Assembly (NCBI RefSeq): GCF_024721975.1
Contig: NZ_JANQBB010000008.1
Coordinates: 218,672-282,671, forward strand
DNA from: Paenibacillus endoradicis
GTDB taxonomy: Bacteria > Bacillota > Bacilli > Paenibacillales > Paenibacillaceae
Direction: 5' to 3'
Length of the DNA: 64,000 nucleotides
Part shown: in pieces, positions 56,684 to 64,000 of the stretch
Numbering within the stretch: the stretch's first letter is position 1
Layout: the number at the start of each line of letters is the position of its first letter
Translations under genes and position numbers: made by a program
The notes under the pieces: generated by a model
Told to the model about the DNA's origin: nothing
What the model saw: the letters and a program-made list of their open reading frames with translations, nothing else
The model's database searches: none

Positions 56684-58456
56684 CTATTGTACTGTCTCAT
56701 TCATTACATGAGCGAGATTCGTAAAGATAACGCCAAGTCCATGAGCGCCTGCATCTGGATAACCAATGCTGCGTTCGCCAACAGTACCAGCACGACCCAT
56801 TCGAGCAACAATAGCTTCCGTTTGCTTAGCACCTTGAACAGCAGCTTCAGCAGCTTTTAGTGATGCAGCCTTAATACTTTCTCCATCGTTGGCACATTGT
56901 TCCCATGTATCAGCATATGGAACTAATGCATCGATTAATGTTTTATCACCGACAACAGCACCTCTACCGAATGAACGCTCACCAGTATCTTGAATTCCTT
57001 TCACAGCTGCTTGCATTAAGCCTGCAACTTCATGAATGGATAGCGATTGTTTATCGCCAGCGTACTTGCTTGCCGCACGAAACGCAGAACCCCAGATCGG
57101 GCCTGATGCCCCGCCACAATGTTCCATAATGATCATGGAACATGCATCTAAGAACTCACCGATATTGGAGGAGTGATTGGTAGTAATCTCTTTCCATTCG
57201 GATTTCAATTGTTTGAATCCTTTAGCAACACTCATACCAAAGTCTCCATCGCCCGCATGCGCATCTAACTCACAAAATGGTACTTCATTCTCAATAATTA
57301 CTTCACTCATCTGATCAACTAAATACATCATATTGTTCAGAGATAGCTCATTATTAGATATTACCGCGTAAGCAGCATTAGTTTCATTCTTGTAAGAAAC
57401 AACATTCTCCGTTGTTTCACCGTGAACTACTTCTGTGAAAGGAACGGGTTCAAATTCATCTTGAATGACAAGTGCAGGTGTATTACATGGTTCAGCAAGC
57501 CATTTCTTAAGTGTATCATCAAGTTTCATGATCGTAACGGATGCACCAGTCATATCAATGCTTGTCATATAATTTCCAACAAACGCTTTATAAATGATTT
57601 TGTTTTTACCTGCTAGTTCACGACTAACAGAGTTGTTCAGTAAGTAAAGTTCTTGTAAAGGTGTACCACCAAACCCATTAATCATAACGACAACTTCTTC
57701 ATTTGTATCATTGTCTATATTAAGGTTGTTTAATAGTGAAGTAACGGTACGCTCGGCTAATTGATCAGCTGAAATGACCGCTTCGCGCTTAATGCCAGGC
57801 TCACCATGAATACCAACACCATACTCCATCTCATTGTCGGCAATTTGGAAGGTTGGTGTACCTTTAGCAGGAACGGTACAAGAAGTAAAAGCGAATCCAA
57901 TACTTCTAATATTAGCAATCGCTTGTTGCGCAATTTCTTTCACTTCAGCTAGTGGTAAGCCTGCCTCAGCAGCAGCTCCAGCAATTTTGTGAACAAGAAC
58001 GGTACCAGCTACACCACGTTTTCCGACAGTATAGAGACTATCTTCAACAGCAATATCGTCATCAACAATGACGTAGTCCACTTGAATACCATCTTCACTT
58101 GCAAGGTGAGCGGCATTTTTGAAATTCATAATGTCGCCGCTATAGTTTTTAATAACAAGTAGCGTTCCCTTATTACTTGCGGAGTTACGAATCGCTTGAT
58201 AAAGCTGAATTTGAGAAGGTGAAGCGAATACGTCACCACATACTGCAACATCTAGCATACCTTTTCCGACAAATCCAGCATGAGCTGGTTCATGACCACT
58301 GCCGCCGCCACTAATTAGCGTTACTTTATTCGTGTTAATTTGTTTTTTTGAAATGATTTTATATTTACTATTAAACGCTAGATGGGGATGTGCTAACACA
58401 ATCCCGTTACACATCTCACGGACAAGCGTTTCAGGTTGATTCATAATTTTTTTCAT
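56684..58456 (-). CDS. ATP-dependent dihydroxyacetone kinase (fused DhaK-DhaL)
   Basis: Phosphorylates dihydroxyacetone to DHAP; 590 aa from ATG 58456. The N-terminal DhaK domain has GGGSGHEPAHAGFVGKG and GVGIHGEPG (substrate-binding His); the C-terminal DhaL nucleotide domain has ELDAHAGDGDFGMSVAKG and GGASGPIWGSAF. The fusion is the ATP-using type, not the PTS-linked DhaKLM. It lies 4 bp after gldA, giving a complete glycerol to DHAP route. Confidence 0.93.
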   Translation of the reverse strand: MKKIMNQPETLVREMCNGIVLAHPHLAFNSKYKIISKKQINTNKVTLISGGGSGHEPAHAGFVGKGMLDVAVCGDVFASPSQIQLYQAIRNSASNKGTLLVIKNYSGDIMNFKNAAHLASEDGIQVDYVIVDDDIAVEDSLYTVGKRGVAGTVLVHKIAGAAAEAGLPLAEVKEIAQQAIANIRSIGFAFTSCTVPAKGTPTFQIADNEMEYGVGIHGEPGIKREAVISADQLAERTVTSLLNNLNIDNDTNEEVVVMINGFGGTPLQELYLLNNSVSRELAGKNKIIYKAFVGNYMTSIDMTGASVTIMKLDDTLKKWLAEPCNTPALVIQDEFEPVPFTEVVHGETTENVVSYKNETNAAYAVISNNELSLNNMMYLVDQMSEVIIENEVPFCELDAHAGDGDFGMSVAKGFKQLKSEWKEITTNHSSNIGEFLDACSMIIMEHCGGASGPIWGSAFRAASKYAGDKQSLSIHEVAGLMQAAVKGIQDTGERSFGRGAVVGDKTLIDALVPYADTWEQCANDGESIKAASLKAAEAAVQGAKQTEAIVARMGRAGTVGERSIGYPDAGAHGLGVIFTNLAHVMNETVQ

Positions 58457-58460
58457 TATA

Positions 58461-59594
58461 TTATTCCTTTCCTGACTTGAATTGGCGACCAAGTTGATCA
58501 GCAACCATAATTGCAGCTGCTACAGCTTCTACTGTAATTGGGAAGGGCATAGAGTGAATAGACTCTTCTGGAATACAAGCTTTACGAGCAACATTCATTA
58601 ATTCTTCGTGGGTTACGGAATCTACGCCGATATCAGCAAGGCATATAGGAAGACCGATGGATTTGCAGAATGTAAGTACTTCGTCAATTTCAATTTGATC
58701 TGCATTCTCAAGCACTAATTGTGCAATGGTGCTGAATGCTACTTTTTCACCGTGGAAGTAATGATGCGTACCTTCAAGTTCAGTTAATCCATTATGAATA
58801 GCATGAATAGCTGCTAAGCCACCACTTTCAAATCCAAGTCCTGAAAGTAAAATGTTTGTTTCGATAATATTTTCTAAAGCAGGAGTAACCACATTCATAT
58901 CACAAGCAATTTTAGCTTGAAGTCCATCTTCTAGTAGTGTCTCATAGCATAATTTTGCTAAAGCTGATGCCGCTTTTGTACCTTTAGCTGGGCCACCAAT
59001 TCCTTCACGAACACCGCAAGGTAATCCCGCATTGACGTTAGAATAAGAATTTGCTGTTGCTCTTGCTTCAAAATATGTGGAAAGTGCATCACCCATTCCT
59101 GATACTAGAAATCTTGTTGGTGCATTAGCAATAATTGTAGTATCAATCATAACTACGCTTGGGCTTTGCTTGAAGTATGCATAATCATCAAATGCACCAT
59201 CTGGAGTATATAGAACCGCCGAGTGACTTGTCGGAGCATCTGTAGCAGCGATCGTAGGCACAATAATAAGAGCTTCGCCTTCAGCTACACATTTGGCTGT
59301 ATCGATCGCTTTACCACCGCCTAATCCGACCGTACAAGCACAGTTATGTTCCTTCGCTAAAGCTTGTAATCTTGCTACTTCTTGTCTTGAGCATTCCCCT
59401 TGGAAACCGCTTTCAACGAGCTTGATTTTGAATTGATTACTTGTTGCCTCTAATTGCTCTTTCACACGGGCTACATCTGATGGATGTGCAATTAACAATG
59501 CTGAATCTCCGAATGTTTGCACAAAATAACCTAAGTTTAGTAATTCGTTCTCACCTTGTACATATTTTGTTGGACTAATAAATGCTCTTCTCAT
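58461..59594 (-). CDS. gldA: glycerol dehydrogenase (NAD, zinc)
   Basis: Oxidises glycerol to dihydroxyacetone; 377 aa from ATG 59594 with GGGAGG eight bases upstream. NAD motif GLGGGKAIDTAK. Zinc ligands D169 (GMGDALSTY), H264 (AAIHAIHNG) and H281 (FHGEKV) match the Bacillus enzyme pattern. Operon with the kinase; divergent from the PocR/AraC regulator. Confidence 0.92.
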   Translation of the reverse strand: MRRAFISPTKYVQGENELLNLGYFVQTFGDSALLIAHPSDVARVKEQLEATSNQFKIKLVESGFQGECSRQEVARLQALAKEHNCACTVGLGGGKAIDTAKCVAEGEALIIVPTIAATDAPTSHSAVLYTPDGAFDDYAYFKQSPSVVMIDTTIIANAPTRFLVSGMGDALSTYFEARATANSYSNVNAGLPCGVREGIGGPAKGTKAASALAKLCYETLLEDGLQAKIACDMNVVTPALENIIETNILLSGLGFESGGLAAIHAIHNGLTELEGTHHYFHGEKVAFSTIAQLVLENADQIEIDEVLTFCKSIGLPICLADIGVDSVTHEELMNVARKACIPEESIHSMPFPITVEAVAAAIMVADQLGRQFKSGKE

Positions 59595-59732
59595 ATTAAT
59601 ATCCTCCCATTGTAACAATCAATTTACACTAATTATAGATGTCTATATCGTATTAGTCATGACATGTTCATCTCTATTTAAAGTAGTATTATGTCGTAAA
59701 TTCTTGTTTTTATGCGCTAATATCGTAATATC

Positions 59733-59762
59733 TTGTCCTCCTTGCGAAAGTTTTAGTATAAT
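59733..59762 (+). promoter_or_regulatory. promoter of the PocR/AraC regulator gene
   Basis: TTGTCC (59733-59738), 18-bp spacer, TATAAT (59757-59762), 41 bp before the ATG. On the minus strand TATAAT with a poor -35 lies upstream of gldA, suggesting an activated promoter. Confidence 0.55.
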
Positions 59763-59803
59763 AAGAGAATGAGAAGATAAAATTATATAATGGAGTGTAG
59801 TTT

Positions 59804-60841
59804 ATGATGTCACAATCACTATTTGATTCAGAACATACGATTGACTTGAATAAATGGCATAAGCTCCAAGATTCACTTTCTCTCGTGACTAAAATGGCGA
59901 TTATATTAGTGGACTATAAAGGAGTACCTGTCACGAAACATAGTCATTGCCAATCATTTTGTCAAGGTGTGAGACAAGATGCTAATCTATCGAAATATTG
60001 CCAGAAATGTGATTCCCATGCTGGTTTAGAAGCAGCTCGAATGAATAAGCCTTATATATACTTATGTCATTTCAATATTGTAGATATTGCGATCCCGATT
60101 ATATTTAACAATCAATATATCGGGGCGATAATGGCAGGACAAATTAAACTGCGTGATGAAGCAACATCACCACTTGAACAGATTATATCTCGTCCGGCAC
60201 ATTTAGATGATTTAGATAAGCTACCAATTAATAAAGAACATTATAATAACTTACCAATTTTATCTTATGAAGAAGTCGAATCGATTGCCGATATGTTATT
60301 TCATATGTCGACATATATCGTAGGTGAGATGATTCACAAAAATGTGGCGATAGATATGTACAAAAATGCACTTTCAGGCGAAATTGATCAATCGACATTG
60401 GAAACATTGAAAGATCGTAGTCTTCAAGCATTTCAAGAAGGGTTATCTAGTGCATTACGTGAGAAGGAAGGGAAACAGTCGCAAACAATTGCCTCTTCCC
60501 ATTCCGTACTTCAACCAGCATTAGATTATATATATACCCATAAAAACGAAAATTACACATTACAAGAGATGGCTTTGATTTGTCATATTAGCTCTAGCTA
60601 CTTTAGTAGACTATTTACGCGGGAAATGGGCGAAAACTTCACAATGTTTGTGGCAAAGCTTAAAATAGAATGGTCGAAAGAACTTATAACTACTACTAAC
60701 TTATCTATTACGCAAATTGGTGAACAGCTTGGGTATTGTGATGCGGGATATTTTATAAAGACATTCAAGAAATTTGAAAGTGTAACGCCTGCGGTATATC
60801 GGGAAATTATTACGCAAAAAAAGATTGCCGCAAAAAAATAA
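59804..60841 (+). CDS. PocR-domain AraC-family regulator of glycerol metabolism
   Basis: 345 aa. Residues about 10-175 form a PocR sensory domain with the cysteine-rich stretch HSHCQSFCQGVR...YCQKCDSHAG and IPIIFNNQYIGAIMAGQ. The C-terminal AraC double helix-turn-helix has ISSSYFSRLFTREMG and IGEQLGYCDAGYFIKTFKK. Known PocR domains bind small hydrocarbon derivatives such as 1,3-propanediol, so a glycerol-derived signal is plausible. Divergent from gldA. Confidence 0.88.
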   Translation: MMSQSLFDSEHTIDLNKWHKLQDSLSLVTKMAIILVDYKGVPVTKHSHCQSFCQGVRQDANLSKYCQKCDSHAGLEAARMNKPYIYLCHFNIVDIAIPIIFNNQYIGAIMAGQIKLRDEATSPLEQIISRPAHLDDLDKLPINKEHYNNLPILSYEEVESIADMLFHMSTYIVGEMIHKNVAIDMYKNALSGEIDQSTLETLKDRSLQAFQEGLSSALREKEGKQSQTIASSHSVLQPALDYIYTHKNENYTLQEMALICHISSSYFSRLFTREMGENFTMFVAKLKIEWSKELITTTNLSITQIGEQLGYCDAGYFIKTFKKFESVTPAVYREIITQKKIAAKK

Positions 60842-60848
60842 TAGTGCA

Positions 60849-60888
60849 GGTTCAAAAAGCCGCATTCGAAAGCCAGCTACCACTAATA
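60849..60888 (+). repeat. GGTTCAAAAAGC-type intergenic word, copy 2
   Basis: Second copy of the word at 37126, sharing 12 identical starting bases and a similar following pattern (TTCGAAAGCCAGCTACC). It lies immediately after the PocR/AraC stop. Confidence 0.4.
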
Positions 60889-60915
60889 GAAAACAATAGT
60901 TCCATAGAACATCTG

Positions 60916-60967
60916 AAAACCGTCCCAAGTGATCGAGAAATAACGATCACTTGGGACGGTTTTTTAT
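60916..60967 (+). terminator. strong terminator after the PocR/AraC gene
   Basis: AAAACCGTCCCAAGTGATCG (60916-60935) pairs with 60944-60963 and is followed by TTTTAT. Confidence 0.85.
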
Positions 60968-61021
60968 TTTTCCTAGAAAAACTGCTCCAAATTAAAAAAA
61001 AAGATGATTTTTACGCAAAAA

Positions 61022-61039
61022 CCTACCCATATGGGTAGG
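61022..61039 (+). promoter_or_regulatory. 18-bp perfect palindrome before the repeat-rich surface gene
   Basis: CCTACCCATATGGGTAGG, flanked by TTACG-CAAAAA on the left and CGTAA on the right, so a longer stem with an asymmetric bulge is possible. It lies about 78 bp upstream of the ATG. Operator or leader-RNA element; no known class recognised. Confidence 0.5.
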
Positions 61040-61116
61040 CGTAATTTTAGTAAAAGCACTATAAAATTAAAGGAGTAGTCTATTTAAGAAAATAATGAGT
61101 ATTAGAGGAGAAAAAG

Positions 61117-64000
61117 ATGAGGAAATTAGGAAGAAAAGTAACTGTAATTCTGCTAGCGATGACGATGTTGTTAAGTACTACACAGCAAATAGCAATATTG
61201 GGAAATCATAAGGTGTCAGCTGCTCAACTAGACTTTGCTGGTGGGACTGGAACTCAATCTGATCCATATCAAATTTCTAACGCCGATCAATTGAACGCTG
61301 TTCGTAATTATTTAGGCGCTGGTATTTATTTTGAATTGACTAATGATATAGACTTAAGTAGCTATGTAACGAGCAACGGAGGACAAGGTTGGTCTCCGAT
61401 AGGTAATATCAGTGGTTATTTTAAGGGGAATTTTTACGGAGATGGATATACCATTAGTAATTTGTATATTAATAGACCTACTACAGATTTACAGGGATTA
61501 TTCGGAATAATTGATTACTCAGCATTGATAAGTGACATTAATCTTATTGATGTAAATATTAAAGGAATGAATAGTACAGCTAGTCTAGTAGGACAGAATA
61601 ATGGTACTGTGAATGCAGTTACCGCTACAGGCAAAGCTTCAGGTAGTAGTTTTGTCGGAGGTTTGGTTGGTAGAAACTACGGAGGTAAGGTTCTTAGTAG
61701 TAGTGCTAATGTCAATATAAGTAGTACAGGGTATTATATAGGCGGTTTGATCGGTTATGGTGATAGTGGAGTAATTAATAATAATTACGCTACTGGCAAC
61801 GTGTCCGGAATAATGTATATAGGCGGTTTAATCGGTTTGGCTACTACTAATAACGCATTTGATAAAAACTATGCTACTGGCAACGTGGATGGTTCTAATG
61901 AGGTAGGCGGATTAATTGGAAATAGTAATAATATTGTTACAAACAGCTTTGCACTAGGAAATGTTACCGGTTCCAATAGTGTAGGTGGTTTAATAGGAAA
62001 CAATCTACAAGTGTTGATTAATAGTTATGCGACAGGTAAGGTAACTGGCAATAGTGGCACAGGCGGATTGATTGGTATTTCAAGTAATGGTATTACTATA
62101 AGCAACGGTTTCTACAATGAGGAAACAACAGGTCAATCTGATAGTGGTAAAGGTGAATCAGTCTCCACGGCAGAAATGCAAGTAGCAGCAACCTACACGA
62201 ATTGGACCTTCGATGCTAATGTTTGGACGATAGACCCTTTACATAATAATGGATATCCTTATTTGAGCCAATTGCCTGTCCCTGAGCATGTCATCTATTC
62301 AGGAAATGGCAATACGGGTGGTACAGTTCCAACAACTAAAATTTATACGCAAGATCAAGAAATAATAGTAGATGATAATAGTGGGGAATTATCCAAACTA
62401 GGCTACACGTTCTTTGGTTGGAATACAGAACCAGACGGTAGAGGAGATACTTATGAACCAGGAGATTTATATATTGTAGGAGCAGATGTAACCTTCTATG
62501 CAGCGTGGTTACAAGATCCTCCAGTTCTAACAGCTGATACGACGGATAACGATGTTATAAATGATATAGAAATTACATTCGCTGATGATCCAACATGGAG
62601 AGAAGAGATTACAGACATTGTTGCTGATGGGGATACATTGAGTGAAGAAGATTACTCGATAGAAGCAGGTAAGATTACACTATTTTCTAACGTTTTATCA
62701 GCTGCTACCTATAAGATCGTAGTAGTTGCGGAAGGATATACAGATGCAACGGTGCAACAGATCATTCTTTCAAATCTTAATCTAAGTAACTTATTATTAA
62801 GTAGTGGTGCATTAAACGAGACATTTACAAGTAGCAAGTCAAGTTATACGCAAGAAGTAGTGTATGGAAAGACCAGTCTAACGGTGACTCCTACAGTAGA
62901 GAACTCAGCAACCATAGTGAAAGTATCTGTGAATGACGAAGATAGTGAGATTGTAACTAGCGGTGAAGAAAGTGCTGATCTTCCGCTTAAAGTAGGAGCA
63001 AATACGATTACAGTTATCGTAACGGATGAGAATGAGTTTTCTAAGGAGTATACGGTTGTCGTGACTCGTGGCGAAGCAAATCTTAATCTAAGTAACTTAG
63101 CATTAAGCAGTGGTACATTGAATGAGGCATTTACAAGTAGCAAGACAAGTTATACGCAAGAAGTAGCGTATGGAAAGACCAGTCTAACGGTGACTCCTAC
63201 AGCACTAGAACCAACGGCAATAGTGGAAGTCTCTGTGAATGACGAAGACAGTGAGATTGTTAAAACTGGAGAAGCAAGTAATGTACTTCCGCTTATAGTA
63301 GGAGAAAATACGATAACAGTAACGGTAACGGTTGGGAATAAGCCATCTAAGATGTATACGGTTGTCGTAACACGTGGCGAAGCAAGTCTTGATCTAAGTA
63401 ATCTAGTATTAAGTAGTGGTGCATTGAATAAGACATTTACAGGATTAGAGACAAATTATACGCAAGATGTATCCAATGGAGTATCTAGTCTTACTGTTAC
63501 TCCTACAGTAGTCGAACCAACAGCAGTAGTAAAAGTCTCTGTGAATGGTGAAGCAAGTACGATCGTAGCAAGTGGTGCTGCAAGTGCTACGCTTCCACTT
63601 AAAGTAGGAGCAAATACGATTACAATAACGGTAACAGTGGGGAATGAATTGTCTAAGGTGTACACGGTAGTCGTGACGCGTAAGGCAGCGTCTAGCGGCA
63701 ATGGTGGATCAACACCGATCATTGATCCGAATGTAACCTCATCCAATGGTAAGATAACGATTCCAACAGGGAGTACAGGAACGGTTACGTTAGACAATGA
63801 AGTAACGGTTGCTATACCAGTGAATGCTACGAACAACGATGTAACGATTACGATAGAAAAATTACTTGAAACGAACAACCTTCTAGCTAATGATGAACTG
63901 CTAGCTAGTCATGTATTTGAGATACTGAAAAACTTCCCGGAAAATTTCAGTAAACCAGCTACACTCACATTCATGTTTGATCCAAATAAAGTAGGCAGTG
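61117..64000 (+). CDS. giant multi-repeat secreted surface protein, 3' truncated by window edge
   Basis: At least 961 residues, still open at the end. GAGGAG precedes the ATG. Signal peptide about 1-35 (ending VSAAQ). GLUG-type repeats at about 175-325 (GGLVGRNYGG, GGLIGYGDSG and later GGLIG copies). An InlB/Flg_new-type repeat at about 390-465 (YTFFGWNTEPDG). A domain resembling DUF1533 at about 468-550. Three ~102-residue cadherin-like beta-sandwich repeats at about 553-855. Then a Gly/Ser linker and a new domain (KITIPTGSTGTV). Likely adhesin or polysaccharide-binding protein; a C-terminal SLH anchor beyond the edge is a guess. Confidence 0.85.
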   Translation, partial: MRKLGRKVTVILLAMTMLLSTTQQIAILGNHKVSAAQLDFAGGTGTQSDPYQISNADQLNAVRNYLGAGIYFELTNDIDLSSYVTSNGGQGWSPIGNISGYFKGNFYGDGYTISNLYINRPTTDLQGLFGIIDYSALISDINLIDVNIKGMNSTASLVGQNNGTVNAVTATGKASGSSFVGGLVGRNYGGKVLSSSANVNISSTGYYIGGLIGYGDSGVINNNYATGNVSGIMYIGGLIGLATTNNAFDKNYATGNVDGSNEVGGLIGNSNNIVTNSFALGNVTGSNSVGGLIGNNLQVLINSYATGKVTGNSGTGGLIGISSNGITISNGFYNEETTGQSDSGKGESVSTAEMQVAATYTNWTFDANVWTIDPLHNNGYPYLSQLPVPEHVIYSGNGNTGGTVPTTKIYTQDQEIIVDDNSGELSKLGYTFFGWNTEPDGRGDTYEPGDLYIVGADVTFYAAWLQDPPVLTADTTDNDVINDIEITFADDPTWREEITDIVADGDTLSEEDYSIEAGKITLFSNVLSAATYKIVVVAEGYTDATVQQIILSNLNLSNLLLSSGALNETFTSSKSSYTQEVVYGKTSLTVTPTVENSATIVKVSVNDEDSEIVTSGEESADLPLKVGANTITVIVTDENEFSKEYTVVVTRGEANLNLSNLALSSGTLNEAFTSSKTSYTQEVAYGKTSLTVTPTALEPTAIVEVSVNDEDSEIVKTGEASNVLPLIVGENTITVTVTVGNKPSKMYTVVVTRGEASLDLSNLVLSSGALNKTFTGLETNYTQDVSNGVSSLTVTPTVVEPTAVVKVSVNGEASTIVASGAASATLPLKVGANTITITVTVGNELSKVYTVVVTRKAASSGNGGSTPIIDPNVTSSNGKITIPTGSTGTVTLDNEVTVAIPVNATNNDVTITIEKLLETNNLLANDELLASHVFEILKNFPENFSKPATLTFMFDPNKVGS
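62773..63684 (+). repeat. three tandem ~306-bp repeats (cadherin-like domains)
   Basis: Units start at 62773, 63079 and 63385, each beginning (A/G)NT-CTT-(A/G)AT-CTAAGTAA and ending in the VVVTRGEA-type motif. Units 1 and 2 are nearly identical over the first ~120 bp, pointing to recent duplication; unit 3 is more diverged. Confidence 0.85.

Noticed and set aside
60844..61038. 64-aa open frame after the PocR/AraC gene
   Set aside because: It spans a strong terminator and the palindrome and has no ribosome site; the similarity to the 37126 word is at DNA level.
61003..61045. Cyclic-di-GMP (GEMM) riboswitch, suggested by ACGCAAAAACC before a surface-protein gene
   Set aside because: The conserved second stem, tetraloop receptor and GGGACGCAAAG-type segments are missing; only a palindrome is present.
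62773..63684. CRISPR-like or mobile repeat array
   Set aside because: Repeats are 306 bp, contiguous, in frame, and encode protein domains.
62844..63878. Minus-strand open frames within the surface-protein repeats
   Set aside because: Low-complexity Val/Thr/Ser antisense translations of the cadherin-like repeats; the plus strand is a continuous coding frame.

Overview
The window is low-GC (roughly mid-30s %, judged by eye), densely coding, Gram-positive DNA. S-layer-homology (SLH) proteins, lipoprotein-anchored CUT1 sugar ABC systems lacking their own ATPase, YesM/YesN-type histidine kinase plus AraC-type response regulator pairs, Gfo/Idh oxidoreductases with TIM-barrel isomerases, and strong AGGAGG ribosome sites with many TTG/GTG starts all point to a Paenibacillaceae member (Paenibacillus-like) specialised in plant and host glycans. 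No tRNA, rRNA, CRISPR array, insertion sequence or phage gene was seen.

Layout. 1-4.8 kb: 3' end of a sucrose/alpha-glucoside operon (permease, GH13 alpha-glucosidase, PfkB fructokinase, sucrose phosphorylase), closed by a multi-tier hairpin terminator. 4.8-6.1 kb: lone acyl-CoA dehydrogenase-like gene. 6.3-12.3 kb: ArsR-like regulator divergent from a GH51 arabinofuranosidase and its ABC importer; the shared intergenic region holds overlapping palindromes, a promoter and a consensus-matching cre site. 12.4-13.4 kb: secreted copper-amine-oxidase-N-like protein. 13.5-16.5 kb: isomerase plus Gfo/Idh pair divergent from an AraC regulator. 16.6-33.5 kb: a large glycan locus with a histidine kinase and a response regulator carrying an in-frame stop, an SLH beta-solenoid/propeller protein, an 857-aa secreted propeller/alpha-barrel-like protein, an ABC importer, a second kinase/regulator pair, a BadF-type sugar kinase and a GH4 phospho-glycosidase. 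33.8-39.8 kb: sialic-acid importer with nanE, nanA and nanK. 39.9-43.1 kb: a second AraC / isomerase / Gfo-Idh module. 43.3-51.3 kb: globin-coupled chemoreceptor, then a fifth ABC importer with its own kinase/regulator. 51.3-56.6 kb: a probable receptor relic, a small unknown gene, a 5'-truncated YgjP-type protease, lipL-like octanoyltransferase, MATE exporter and an SLH protein. 56.7-60.8 kb: glycerol to dihydroxyacetone phosphate (gldA, fused dihydroxyacetone kinase) under a divergent PocR/AraC regulator. 61.1-64 kb: 5' part of a very large repeat-rich surface protein that runs off the end.

How it fits together. Polymers would be bound or cut at the cell surface by SLH and secreted proteins. 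Oligomers are imported by five CUT1 systems, none of which has an ATPase gene here, so a shared MsmX-type ATPase elsewhere is implied. Intracellular glycosidases, kinases and isomerases finish the job. Control is by substrate-sensing two-component and AraC regulators plus CcpA. The most notable hidden signal is a conserved ~120-bp promoter block present twice (20156-20278 and 33661-33780), each with direct repeats of exactly 20-bp period abutting a G-rich non-consensus -35. It ties the SLH/857-aa surface genes to the sialic-acid operon and suggests co-regulation.
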